From contig CM075941.1 of the NCBI GenBank assembly GCA_038030265.1, positions 38,998,164-39,062,163 of the forward strand: a stretch of DNA of 64,000 bases, written 5' to 3'. A program made the position numbers and the translations under genes. Shown here one piece after another: positions 34,810 through 46,310 of the stretch (within the stretch, counting starts at the first letter, position 1; every line of letters starts with the position of its first letter). The notes beneath the pieces are model-generated. The model was not told the DNA's origin and did no database searches. It saw nothing but the letters and a program-made list of their open reading frames with translations. Source of the stretch: Corythucha ciliata. Its lineage: Eukaryota; Arthropoda; Insecta; Hemiptera; Tingidae.

Positions 34810-36257
34810 GTGCAAGTTCTCCTGCGATATTCGCCATCTTTGGTTGGTACAAGAGTTTACTTCACGCTCATCCAAGCAAGACGCGACGCTACTATCCCGA
34901 CTGTGAAACTAGACATTTTGCTAACAACTTCATCGAGTTCACTCTGTTACGACGCACTTCCATTCCTTCCTTTTCATAATAATAGCGAGCTCCATTGTGA
35001 ATATTTGACATGTACAGACTTCGCAATGAACTCCTTATTTCTGGACAATAAAATATTAGCGAATCCAAAAGGTTTTAAAGAAAATTTGGATTACGTGTTT
35101 GAAAGTGAGTTCGTTACGATCGCACCACCCACAATTAATTGGGCTGGTCATTACAAAAGCCCCCCCCCCCCGCACTATGCACACGTTGAAAGTTTTTCTC
35201 TTATAAAAACAAAACAGCCGTCGCTATGTAAAACTTCTGCACACCCCTGGGAGTTAAATGATCCCCCCCCCCTGCCGTGTATGTAATAACCTCTCCGGCG
35301 AGGTTGAATGTAAATGTACCTGAAAGGGAACCCACTATATTGATCTAGACGGCATACGTGGCGTTCCTCGAAATTAATTTTCCCTACTAGCAAAAACAAT
35401 AAGATACCCCTGCTGAGGGTTCAACCCTTTGTCATCACCCGAAAGGCTTAGTTGGCGGGGGGAGGGGAGGCTCTACTAACCGTCTCAAAAACGTTAAGAA
35501 TCTGATAGTGTGAAAAAAAGTCTGCGTAGAAAGATAATTAACGCAATAAAGACTATAGTAGTGGTGCTTTGGGAGAAACTGAACGAAACTCAAATGCGTA
35601 TCAAGAAAAAATCAAAATTTTTCTTCCCGGAAGCTCTTTGATTTATTGGTTTAGTGGTTTCCCCAATATTGTTCCCTCATGTAATTTCGTGAGGAAGTCC
35701 AAAAGGTATAAGAAAGCCGTTTCGCCTTCTGTACAGCGCACGCACCTACCGTCCTACCGTTTCTATACAACATCCTCAAATTTATGGCATAAAATGTATT
35801 CGAGGAAAGGGCGAGTTAGGCAAGGTCGTATAAGACAGTAGCGCGTTTTTTGTCAAATGACTGGATTAGGGGAAAGGGGTAGAGAGTCGCCTATTAGTTA
35901 TGACACAAGCAGGGTCGAAAGACAAATAGTCCTCCTGGGGGTTTTGTTCTTTCTTCCACCTGGCAACCACATGCGGTTCTTTTATGTTAATTTTTCACCG
36001 TTTTACAATAGTAGTTTGTTGTCCGATTTTAAGAATTTATATTGTTTGTTTCAGGATCTGTGAAGTTCAGCGCGCGGGAAAATGGTTTAATTAGAAAGAA
36101 TTCTCCAGTAAAAAGTGTAAGTTCCGTGACTAATATCACTCAAAAACTTAATAATTTACCTGCCCAGCCTTTAATTTCATACGACCGAAATTCGTCGAGG
36201 AATTTGGATTGTTCCTCGCAGGAACAATTCAATGACACGTTCATAATTACAAGCTAG
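34810..36257 (+). CDS. Possible two-exon host gene (tentative)
   Basis: I do not recognise the product. An open frame from 34810 reaches a strong donor (AAA|GTGAGT, exon end 35104) after one base of a codon. A good acceptor (TTGTTTGTTTCAG|GA, exon start 36055) supplies two bases, so the phases match. The second exon then stays open to a TAG at 36255-36257. The part nearest the donor (HCEYLTCTDFAMNSLFLDN, NPKGFKENLDYVFE) and the part after the acceptor (VKFSARENGLIRKNSPVKS) have ordinary protein composition. The true start may be later, for example after the pyrimidine tract ending near 34984, and a second good donor (GTAAGT, 36117) could end the exon early. Chance agreement is quite possible. 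Confidence 0.22.
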
Positions 36258-37196
36258 CTAGAAATTATATTTTCATGTTAAGGTGAATTGTTAAGAGATG
36301 AGTCTCTGGGGGTCGGATGGGTGGAGGGGGGGGAGGAAAGCTTAAATTCAATTAGTTGCGCGCTGCTTCCCCTCTCTTCACCGTCAACCCACCAGAGCGT
36401 CCAAAGCCATGAGCTTCTAACCTAATGAGAATCGCGTTTAATCAGATGGCAGTAATTAGTGGAATGGTACATTCTGTCTCAGCATACCAAGATTCGTATA
36501 ATTATCTCACGGCTAATGCCAGTTGTTATCTTCGTTAATTCCCCCCTCCGCTTCCTAACAGTATCATCCCCTATTCTCACTCTGTTCGTCCCGGTTTCTC
36601 CACTATATTCTTGTCCCCATCGCGCGTTTTCATTTTAATACCGCAAAATTTCACTAACTGACGGTTTAAGCCACCGCGGTTATAAATTAACTAACAATAT
36701 AAGAATAAAACGTTGATAATGTTTCTTCCAGCGTGTCTTCAACGGTGAATAACATCAGCGTTTCGGGCGTTTTCATTAATGAACTCCAGCGTTAGTATAA
36801 TACTCTCACCTATTATAGACCCATTACATGGACGTCGTCAGTGGTAGGCAGGAGAGGGCAGCTACCCCTCCCTGGAATTAGGAGATGCTGAGAGCAACTA
36901 AACGTAAAACCGTGAAGATAAAATGTAATTGGCGCACGTCTCGGAAACAAGACCATCAGCCAGAGGCCGGCCGATTAAAGGGGAGGCCTAGTAGGCACAG
37001 ACCTCCAGCGGCTTCCAGGGGAGGAACATTTATTTAATTTTTGCAGCACCATAGCGCAAATTCGCGGCTATAACCGGGAAAAAGGCGGTAATTCAAGGTT
37101 GTAATTAAGAAAAAGCTCTCATTCACAGCATCAGCACTACACCCCCTCCCCACCAACCACCAAGTCATTTATCGATATTTTTCTTTTCATATGAGA
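36258..37196. other. Unassigned DNA
   Basis: No gene recognised. A few family B-like units occur at 37040-37125. Confidence 0.35.
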
Positions 37197-37202
37197 AAGG
37201 TA

Positions 37203-37571
37203 TAAAGTCAATACGGCTACTTTTAAAGCCGGATACACACATGCGGTACTTGCCAAGTAACGAGCAACACATTTTTGAAATTCTCAGCTGGTTGGTTTGT
37301 AGACAATTGCTAGAAATTGATTGAATATTTGGCAAGTACCGCATGTGTGTATCCGGCTTAACATAAATATCGACGTGCATTCGCAAAGACCTATTGCAAA
37401 GAACATCCAAAATGAGCACTTTTCGCTCGAAATGTGTTCAATTCTTCGAAATTTTTCGAAAGGGTGCGATAATCTGAGTTTGTTATTTTGATCCTCACTA
37501 ACATGTTTTTGTGGCATTTGCCGAAATACAAAGTCAATACGGCTACTTTCAACATAAATATCGACATGCAT
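37203..37571. repeat. Short direct repeats, one split by a MITE
   Basis: AAAGTCAATACGGCTACTTT and CATAAATATCGACGTGCAT surround the MITE at 37223-37361. The same sequence without the MITE occurs at 37530-37571 with two substitutions. Confidence 0.85.
37223..37361. mobile_element. TTAA-flanked MITE, 139 bp
   Basis: TTAA at both ends (37223-37226, 37358-37361). Terminal inverted repeats of about 30 bp begin AGCCGGATACACACATGCGG. TTAA duplication is the hallmark of piggyBac-type transposition, so a piggyBac-related origin is likely. Confidence 0.88.
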
Positions 37572-37859
37572 TTTTCTCACTTTGAAACACCCCAAGGAAA
37601 ACACACGGGTTCCAGTGGGACCCCTCACCCCCGCCAATAACAAAACTTAACAAAACTTGGCCTGAATAAATCATTAAATCCGAAAGTTAATTCTTCTTTA
37701 CTCAAATTCATGATATTATTTGCATTTACATAACTATTACACTCGATTTTAATCGCGATGCATAAATGAAGACCAAGACCGCGATCTCACTGCAAGTCCA
37801 AGACCGCCCTTTCCTATGCAAGATCAAGACCAAGACCAGATTGGTCTTGGTCTCGCAAG

Positions 37860-38580
37860 ACCACATCACTATTTTAGCCGCGGATTATCCCCGAGAGCAG
37901 CATATTAGCGTTTATTGTCAATGTTAGCCGTGAAATATAGCTTCCAACATCTTAAATTAGCAATTTTGTCACAATTTCGTTCTTGAAATTGCATCGAGAA
38001 AGCACAAATTTGCGATTTTATTTTATTTTTTTTCAACTTCAGACAAGAACTGATCCTTTTTCTCAATTTTAGTAAAGAAGTCTTCATCAATTTCAGAGAA
38101 ATAGTGTTTTATCTTGATTTTCAAGGCAAACTTACGTTTTTATTTTTATTTTAGAGCGTTAGAGCGTTTAGCGCGATAGAGCGAGAATTAGCGTTTTTTT
38201 TATTTTAGCCGCAAATGACAGATATTTTTTAATAGCGGTGAATTAGCTGTTTTCCCCGGTTTTAGAAGCGGACTAGAGGTTTATTTCATTCCTAGTCACG
38301 AATTAGCGCTTTCTCATCGATGAATTGTCATGAACCGTCCTCCAGAAACCGCAAATTGGCGTTTTATCGTCGAGCACTTACATAATAAATAATAATAAAC
38401 CCTTGTGTAAAATTTGCAGCGTTTTTTTTTTCTGTATTAGCAATTTTCTCCATTTTGGCCGCGAATGAGCGATTTTTTTTCTTTTTCGAATGTGAATTTC
38501 TACTTTTTCGCAATTTTGGCTCAAACTTGCCCTGCATGAACAGTGTTTTAGCAATTTTTCTAAATTTTAGCCGTAAAAGA
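37860..38580 (-). repeat. Degenerate minisatellite, family B (reversed)
   Basis: Units like TTTTAGCCGCGAATTAGCG and TTTCTCAATTTTAG with about 25-bp spacing, considerably decayed. Confidence 0.75.
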
Positions 38581-38994
38581 GGTACCATATACCTTGAAAA
38601 TTCTCGAATGAGTCCTTTTTTAGGAATTCAGAATTCTGTTCCTAAATTCATGTACATGAAACCTAAAAAATCCCTGTTATTCCATCTTTAAGCTTTTGAA
38701 GGGCCCGAGTCTGTGTGCCCCTCTCTCGAAATGTCGGGATGTCGGAATGTCGAGCTTGACTTGAACGGGAAAAGCTATAAATGTCAGTTGGCAACGTTGC
38801 CAGCAGTTAGGAATGACAAGGAAATGTACCCCCGCACCACCACCAATTAATGAAAGGGCGGCACAAGTTCTCGTGCCAATCCGCCACTGCCATCATCCTA
38901 CAGGGCTGCTCGATTCTGGCCCAAGAGCTCACTTCTCAGTTCTCACATCAAGCCTGCCTTAGGTCTTCCCCAAAGCGGTTCGCCGGGTCACTAG

Positions 38995-40215
38995 GTCAGA
39001 AAATAAACATCAATTTCATGGGTTTTGCTCGGTAAAGAAACAATTTCGCTTGCTAGGAAAGGAATTCACGGGTTTCCCGTAATGAACATATGATTTCGCG
39101 GGTTTTCCTGAATAAAAAAGGAATTTCGCGGGTTTTGCGTTTTTTTTTTGCATCAGCCCGAAAGCCATAGCCAGAGGATGGTTTAAGAGTGTTACCTACA
39201 CAGTGTGGTTAATTGAAATTAAAAATTTGTGTATACTTCAGAAAACATTTAGACTTTTTGACCCTAGAATAGTTAAGTAGTTAAATGGATTGGGTAGAGC
39301 ACAGACCAATTGGTCGTTTTGCTTTTTAAAAAAGGGAATTTCGTGGGTTTTGTTCTCTAAAAAGAAGCAATTTCGGTCGCTAGGAATGTAATTCTCGGGT
39401 GTTCTGTACTGAACAAATAATTTCGCTGGTTTTTCTCACTAAGAAAGCCATTTCGTAGGATTCGCTCACTAAAAATGGAATATCGGGATTTCGGTCGCTT
39501 AAAAACCAATTTTGCGGGTTTCACTCATTAAAAAACAATTCGAGGGGGGGGGGGGTTGCCCGCAATAAGTTTTTTCTTCAGAGTCGCTTTCTACCAAGAA
39601 ATTCGCGTCGCGTTCTAGTAAAGAAATTTCTCTCGCCAGAAAAGCAATGTGTGGGTTTTTCGCACTGAAAAGTCAATTTCGCTGGATTGTTTTGCAGGTT
39701 TCGCTTTCTAAAAAAGCAACTCACGGGTTTTACTCGCTGGAAAATCAATTTTGCGAGGTTTCCTAGCTAAAAACGCAATTTTGTGGGTTTCGTTCGTTAA
39801 CAAACGAATTTAGCGGGTTTTACTCACTAAAGCCCTGTTCACAGGATGCAATGTTTGAAGCTATATTGCATGCTGGTTTTTAAAAACATATGTTCCTTGG
39901 TAGTGACCAGATGTTTTTGAATAACCAGCATGTAATATAGCGTCAAGCATTGCAACATGTGAACAGGGCTCAACAAGGCAATTTCACAGGGGGATTAAAA
40001 AATACATTCCGAGGACTCACAAAAAGCAATTTCGCTCACTAAAATCCAATTTCATGGATTTTTCTCGCCAAAAAAAAATAAATTTCGCTCGCTACAGCAG
40101 TAATTTCGCGCGCTAAAGAACTTATTACGAGAAAGTTGTTCACGAAAGTAGCAAGTCCTTGGGTTTCACCCCAAAAGAATAATATTACCAGGTTGTGGTA
40201 GCTAAAAAACATATT
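38995..40215 (+). repeat. Degenerate minisatellite, family A
   Basis: Units of AATTTCGCGGGTTTTGCTC followed by ACTAAAAAA, clearest at 39040-39140 and 39640-39830. It contains a G run (39544-39555) and is interrupted by the MITE at 39831-39970. Confidence 0.88.
39831..39970. mobile_element. MITE with about 50-bp inverted repeats, inside a family A array
   Basis: Ends AGCCCTGTTCACA (left) and TGTGAACAGGGCT (right). The arms continue through GCTATATTGCATGCTGGTT and its near complement. 140 bp, non-coding. Confidence 0.88.
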
Positions 40216-42154
40216 TTGCACGAACTGCGACCGTGCGAACGACCGCCCTTAAGTAGCCGCTCGCGCATGTTTTCCGGCTCCCGCACAAATTTATTCTCAA
40301 ATGACGGACATTCATTCGACAGTGATGAAGTCCAAGGACGAGCTTCGACACGATAACTGTAGGCTGCTCTGGGGCCGATAAACTCGATGAGTTTTATGAT
40401 AATCTTATCATTTGATGATATGTTGGAACGAACAGCTGGAAGAATAATTAAAACGCCACGCTACACCGAAAACCATCTCCCCGGATTGTGCAGCTTTTAC
40501 TGCAAGTGGGCGTTTAGTGCCGCAGATTTGAGCGGTCTATGAATCAGAGCATCAAGGGTTTTATACTAGCTGGTCAGCCTCTGGCAAATCTTTTGCACGA
40601 GTGCTTTCAAAAACGTTTTATCTTAACAATTTATCCTCTAAGCGAGTCTGCTTGATTGATGTGTGTGGCGAGATTCCGCAGAATAAAGAGGAGCATGATC
40701 TTTCACTCTTATAACGCGAAAAAAGAGCCGCTTTTAAGGGAGCTTACGATCAAGTCTATTCTAAAAAATTGAATGAAACCAGACGATTTTCTTCAAAAGG
40801 TAGCACTCGCGAAACAATGGAACGGACCTTTTATTCCAAAATTATTCCCGGTTCCAGGATTATTCCCGGTTGTCCAGGAGAAGAGGCAAAGAGGAAGCTC
40901 ATTCCACTAAATTCAAGGACGGGCGAAAGTCCATCCCTACAGTGGACAGACTATAATATCATTCCACAGTGTCGTCTTTAATTCTATATTGGGCATTATA
41001 ATAATAACGTTTAGATTCTAGGAAATTATGCTTAGAGGGTGAAAACTCCGAATTTCGTACCCCATAAATCCGGAGACTGATGCTACCAATAACACCATTT
41101 ATTAAAGAATTGAGCAGAAAGGTAAGGTTTTAGTATAGCTTTCCTCCCTCGGTGGAGAAATTTCATGTCGGGACTTTTAATATAAAAGACGACCTTAGTT
41201 TCTATCAAAGAGCGGCTGGTTGAAAACACGATAGTCGACAGGGCTAAGTGATTCTCCTTGTTTAATAAATATATGATGGCAAGAGAGGGAGCGGGAATAA
41301 GGAGTAAAGGGCTAAGGTGATATTGTTTTACTAAAGGGAGTCGGCGGATGGGAATAGAGGGAGGAGAGAAAGGGCTCAGTCTCTCCCTCGCTCAATCTCT
41401 CTCAGTTCAACATTTGAAAAGACAGGGGAGGAGCTGGACGAACCAATAGGAGAGCTTATTGATCACGCTGGCTTGAAGAGGAAGGCATGTATGTTATATG
41501 ATGTATAAGCCCTCCCTTATGCCCCACCCTTGGAAACCATGGATATATTGATTCCATGTGAGTTTCCCTCTCTTAGCATCCCTACCTCCCCCTCCCTTAC
41601 ACAACCAACGTCCTACCCATTACTTCTCTTTAAATACAAACCACCCTCACAAACCCTGGCAAGGCTAACACATGCCCAATTCGCCACATTTCAACTCAGA
41701 TCTTCTTTTTCGCCTTCTTCTTCACCACTCCTTTCTTACACATTGTCTACCTGTCCTCCTTGCTGTTGTCCTTGCTTCGCCTTTATTATATATTTTCCAA
41801 TGAAATATGTTATATGTACAGAAATACATGATATCTATGTATAAGGAAAGACAGCGAAACAATATTTTTATTAAATTTTTATATTGTTTCTTTGAAATCT
41901 CAGGGCACAGCCAAGCAACGTACTGTGTACAGAACGTTAAATTCACAATTCAGAATATCAGCAATCAGCTTCACGAGAGTTTTTTGGCGGACTCGTCAAG
42001 AATCATGAGTCGTGGACCGAACGTTGTTCAATATGAACGAGGCTGAAGAGAATAATAAAGTAAAAACCAGATTTTCCTTTTAATCTAATTGTGCAATACG
42101 ACCTCTGTGTCCATCATGTCGTAAAGAAAAAAGGGAGCAGAAGTAAGAGTTATG
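40216..42154. other. Unassigned DNA with a MITE fragment
   Basis: No gene recognised apart from the MITE remnant at 40756-40829. Pyrimidine-rich frames at 41530-41844 are low in complexity. Confidence 0.4.
40756..40829 (+). mobile_element. Truncated copy of the GGTCCGTTC MITE family
   Basis: Matches the right half of 31552-31694: AAACCAGACGATTTTCTTC and CTCGCGAAACAATGGAACGG. The left half is missing. Confidence 0.8.
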
Positions 42155-42313
42155 AGGGGTATTCATGAAAAATGTTAAACCTTGTATTTGTTATTTGCTA
42201 AATTCCGAACAGATGGGTAAGGCCATAGAAACGGAGAAACTGAACACAAAAAATACGAAATAACAGGGTTTACGTCGATAACATATGTTAAACTTCAGAG
42301 CATGAATACCCCT
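42155..42313. mobile_element. MITE-like element, 159 bp
   Basis: Ends AGGGGTATTCATG (left) and CATGAATACCCCT (right) are perfect inverted repeats, with a second inverted pair (GTTAAAC) just inside. TATG at both flanks may be the target duplication. Confidence 0.75.
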
Positions 42314-43369
42314 ATGATATATCTGACGAATTCACAATCTTATTAAGAAAGAATTAAGCCATGAATCTATAATTTATGAAGAAAACAGGTCGTCCTCTGA
42401 AAGCCCCGTAAAGAGGCTCTATAGGGGTTTCTGCCGCGTCTGAGAGATACACAGAGCACAGTCCGAAACCTTCGAACCCGCTGAAACAATGGCAGAAAAT
42501 GTTATTGTTTATCATACATTCTATATCGAAATTAGTTATTTTAGCCCAGCCCACCCCACACGCCAGAAACTGCCTTTTCCCAGCCTGGAAACTCTCGAGT
42601 CTCAACATTGACTTTCAGATTTTCAGTTCCTAGAGAGATCGGCAATATCACGGCAGAGAAAGTGATGTCTGACTGGCGATCTCATTTCATAACTGACTAT
42701 ACATTTGAATCAAGAATCGGGTTGTTCAGTCAACAATAATTTTTTTATTTATATTTATAAGTATTTTAATTTAAAAGTAAGTGAAAAAGTATGTATAATT
42801 TATATTATAAGTAAATAAATCACACTTCAGGCTTCAGATAAGCTGATCCATGGAAACTCACGAAGTCACAATGTTCAAATACTGACAGCATAGCCTGAAA
42901 TGTGTCCTGGAAAACCCAGAGGTTGGCAAGAAATCGTTAATTTTTCATCTAAATCAATTTTCCGGGCCCTCATGTAATGCTCACTACCACCAACTATTCT
43001 AAACAAAATCCGGTGAATTAGGTTAATATAAATAACTTATTACCGCATGTTGTGCTCTTGAAAATTTAATTATACAGGAAAAGCTATCTTCTAGGTCCCA
43101 AGAATCCAAAAATCAGTATGATTTTTTTCATTTTTTTTTTTTTTTTTTGTCAGACGGCGCATCTTTCAATGGGCTCCTTTTCTCCGCAGGGGGCAATGTC
43201 TCCGAAATTAGGACCAGAAACTTGCAATCAAGCGAATATTCAGCCAGGAAACTTCGTCAGGATTTTGACGCTGTTTCGGTACCGCCTAGCCTGGGTTCCA
43301 CCACCACAATGATAGCAATTTCGCTAGCATTAGGAGTAGGACCCACCCTGAACTGGTCATTACGCTGAA
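42314..43369. other. Unassigned DNA
   Basis: Nothing recognised. A T run is at 43131-43148. Confidence 0.35.
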
Positions 43370-43830
43370 ATTAAGACCCGAAAATGTCCATCTCGCGGAT
43401 GTTCAATTTCGTGGGAATTTGTCAGGCTTTGTGCTGATGGGGCCGGCTAGCCAGAGTTTTGCCGCCACAAAAAAGGCCCCGAAACTTTCAATTTTGCAAG
43501 TTAAAAATACAAACTTGTATTTTCGAAGGAATTAAGACCCGAAAGTCGCATTGCCTCAGATATTAGGCCACGAACTTTCAATTACCTACTTGAAGATTCG
43601 TCAGGCTCCGGGCTCTGTTGTACCCGACTGTAGCCTGCTCGATGAAAAGGCCCCAAAAATTGCAGTTTTGTTGGAACTAAAGTCCCGAACGAGCAATTTC
43701 GCTTAAATTAAGATCCGAAACTTTGAATTTCGTGGATATTCAGCCGGGAAACTTGTAATTTCGCCCAAAGTACCCAAAATTGCAAACTTACACAAATATC
43801 TATCACTGAATGTTCAAATTGCACTGTTAT
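43370..43830 (+). repeat. Degenerate minisatellite, family D (about 25-32 bp)
   Basis: Units with ATTAAGACCCGAAA and CAATTTCG/CTTTCAATTTCG words, irregular in length. Also seen at 44840-45350 and 45500-45735. Confidence 0.65.
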
Positions 43831-43889
43831 TCGTTGGCTATTAGTTGGAGCTACCCAGCCCAGGGTCCGCACCCTCTACTAATTATGCT

Positions 43890-44100
43890 CTTAGAAAACA
43901 AAATTCACGGATTTCGGTCACTCAATATATCAAATTTTGTTATTTTGACTCTTACAAACCCCAGTTTTATGGTTTTGCTCACTTAAAACCCAAATTTTGC
44001 GGATTCATCCCGTTCAAATCCCAATTCTAGGCTGTTTTTCTCTTTTAAAAAACATATTTCACGGGTTGGTGCTCTTTCAAAAACCAAGGTCGCGTTTAAA
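43890..44100 (+). repeat. Family A minisatellite, short
   Basis: Six or seven units of AAAACCCAAATTTTGCGG type with CTCACT or CTCTTT linkers. Confidence 0.7.
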
Positions 44101-44269
44101 TCTCCGGGAAATTCTTCACGCGCTTGCGATCTTACTTTCCTGAATAAGTCACCGAAAGAGCATGAATTTTCAAGGTAAAAGTTTACGTGGGGTTTACAGT
44201 TATTTCAAGGGTGAAATATGACAAAACAAGATGGTACAACCTTACAATCCAAATAATTTTAAAATTCCA

Positions 44270-44450
44270 CACAAAAAAAGATTTTCCACAGGAAAAATTA
44301 AGATTTTTCGCTCATTCACTGCTAAAATTGAGAAAAATCATCAATCCGCACATACGTAATAACACATAAATTATAAATAAAATATTCGTGGATAAAATTT
44401 AGAAAAAGCGCTATTTCACAGCTGAAATTGAGGAACAACGACGCGAAATT
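44270..44450 (+). repeat. Family B minisatellite, short
   Basis: Units with GCTAAAATTGAGAAAAATC and GATAAAATTTAGAAAAAGCG. Confidence 0.65.
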
Positions 44451-44560
44451 CGATAGATGTTGTCGCCCGTATTTTTAATTAAATTGATATACTTCCGGAC
44501 GACGCGACGATGGGAGGGCACAGCTGAACACGATTCGAGCTTCGAGAAAAAATGGTCTCT

Positions 44561-44620
44561 CCGGCGGGATTTGAACCCGCAACCTCTGGATTACAACTCC
44601 AGCACGCAGCCAATTGCAGA
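44561..44620 (-). tRNA. tRNA-Thr(UGU)-like pseudogene fragment
   Basis: Anticodon stem CTGGA/TCCAG closes the loop GTTGTAA, giving UGU (Thr). The T arm GCGGG-TTCAAAT-CCCGC is intact. The 5' acceptor and most of the D arm are replaced by other sequence, so it cannot be functional. Confidence 0.6.
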
Positions 44621-44684
44621 CTTTCGAGAAACAATGGCCCTGAGTGGTTGGGTTCGGCATAGCTGATCCCTCGCAGTACGACGG

Positions 44685-44752
44685 CCAAAGGCGTCACCGT
44701 GGCGCAATTGCCAGCGTGCTGGGCTAGAAATTCAGAGGTTGCGGTTGAAAAT
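44685..44752 (+). tRNA. tRNA-like pseudogene (plus strand)
   Basis: An A-box-like TGGCGCAATTG, a decayed anticodon arm (CTGGG-CTAGAAA-TTCAG) and a mutated B box (GGTTGAAAATCC). More decayed than the other two copies. Confidence 0.55.
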
Positions 44753-44829
44753 CCCGCCGGGTAGCTCATTTTTTCTATTGGGCTGTGCCCTGCCATCGTC
44801 GTCCGGAAATATAGCAATTCAAGTTAATT

Positions 44830-45350
44830 TATTTAATCTGCGAAATTGTAAGTTTCGGGTCTAAATATCTGCAAAATTACAAGTTACGGGTCTAAATATC
44901 CGGGAATTTGCAAGTTTCAGGTTCTTTTTAAGTGATCGTGGAGCCTCTCCCAGACAGGGCCCTGACAAAAACTGCACAATTGCAACATTTTGAAGGTAAT
45001 TATAAGCGAAATTGGAAGCTTCCAGTCTGAAATTCAAGGTATCGCATGTTTCACGTCTTCATTTTGCGAATTTGAAAGTTTCAGGATTTATTTTAGGGGC
45101 CGTGCAGACCTCGCAACTATAGACGCAAATTTGCATCTCTCGGAGCAAAAAAACTGCGAAATTGCAAGTTTCGGGTATAAATATCCCCAAAATTGCTAGT
45201 TAAATGTTTTTTTTTTGTTTAATGAAAATTGCAAGTTGCTGGTCTTTAATTTCACGAATTTGACGACGACTACGACAGTGCCTGTACGAATAGCCGCAAA
45301 GTCACAACATTTTTTAGGCAAATATTACCCGCGAAATTGGAAGTTTTCCT
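44830..45350 (+). repeat. Degenerate minisatellite, family D
   Basis: Units of CGAAATTGCAAGTTTCGGGT followed by CTAAATATC, clear at 44838-44930 and 45150-45200. Confidence 0.75.
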
Positions 45351-45489
45351 GGGGCCTGATTCACTAACTTTTTCCATCATTGCTTTTTTCAAAAATCATA
45401 TGTTTCCGTTCAGTTTTCTTAATTTCATGAATGAGATTTCAATGTTTCTTCCAAAGCAACGTTTCTATTTCGTTAGAGAATAAGGCCCC
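45351..45489. mobile_element. Short MITE inside family D, 139 bp
   Basis: Ends GGGGCCTGATTCACTAAC and GTTAGAGAATAAGGCCCC are inverted repeats with two mismatches. Confidence 0.78.
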
Positions 45490-45735
45490 TAGTTTCTTAA
45501 GCAGCTGGCTTTCATGGTTTTAATAAAGCAGCTTTCACGGCTTAACTAATTCAAGCCAAATTGCAAAAATTTGAGACCATTTTTTGTTCAGTGAGCCGGT
45601 GAGCCCAGACCACGTTGGCCTGGGCGGCCCCGACAGCGCCCATAGGCTCACGAATAGCAGTGTAATTGCAACATTAAGTGTCAAGTATTGAGTTTGTAAG
45701 TTTGGGCACTAAATTGAGCGAAATTACAAATTTCC
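45490..45735 (+). repeat. Family D minisatellite, decayed
   Basis: Residual AAATTGCAA and GCGAAATTACAAATTTC words between two MITEs. Confidence 0.5.
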
Positions 45736-45738
45736 TGG

Positions 45739-45832
45739 GCCCCTATTCTGTAAATCTTAACGCCTGCGTTAATTTCTCATCTCATCTTGTTAATTTCACT
45801 AACGCAAGAGTTAAGTTACAGAATAGTGGGGC
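45739..45832. mobile_element. Short MITE, 94 bp, with TGG flanks
   Basis: Ends GCCCCTATTCTGTAA and TTACAGAATAGTGGGGC are inverted repeats. TGG precedes and follows. The inner parts (AACGC-TGCGTTA) also pair. Confidence 0.78.
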
Positions 45833-45919
45833 TGGCTGGATGTCCGCGAAATTTCAAGTTTTGCCCCTTATGCTAACATTTTCCCGTAGGATAAGGAAGT
45901 AGGTAATGGATTTTTTTTT

Positions 45920-46310
45920 TAATTAGCCAAACCGGCGAACCAGGTTTTTGGAAGAGGTAAAGCCACGAAATATAGTTTTTGAAAGCAGGGTTTGAAGTAG
46001 CAAAAATTCATGAAATTGGGTTTTGAAGGAGCCAAATGCGTGACATTCGGTTATGGAAGTGTGAAAATCCGGAAATTGTTTTTCGAACGAGCCGCATTTG
46101 ATTTTAGAATCAACCAAAATTATAGAAAGAGCTAGACCATGAAATTTGACTTTTCATAAAGCGTAAATCCCATATATTGAGTTTTGAAGGAGCCGAATCC
46201 AAGAAATTTTGTCTTGAATGAGTGAATGTCCGCGAAATTAGGAGTTCGAAATAGCCTAGCCCACGAAATTTTGTATTCAAAGAGCAAACGTTTCAAGTTG
46301 AATTACTAGG
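45920..46310 (-). repeat. Family A minisatellite, reversed
   Basis: Units read AGCCAAATGCGTGACATTCG and CACGAAATTTTG with GGTTTTTGAA linkers: the family A unit on the other strand. Confidence 0.75.

Larger units (their letters stand above)
44481..44820. mobile_element. TIR element with two opposed tRNA-like sequences
   Basis: The ends are inverted repeats: left AAATTGATATACTTCCGGAC GACG..., right complement AATTGCTATATTTCCGGAC GACG..., with AGGGCACAGC further in on both sides. Inside lie a minus-strand tRNA-like sequence (44561-44620) and a plus-strand one (44685-44752). The plus-oriented half has the same order of blocks as 6077-6323 (GCTGATCCCTCGCAGTACGA, GCCAAAGGCGTCACC, tRNA-like, CATTTTTTC). 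It looks like an inverted dimer of that family. Confidence 0.8.
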
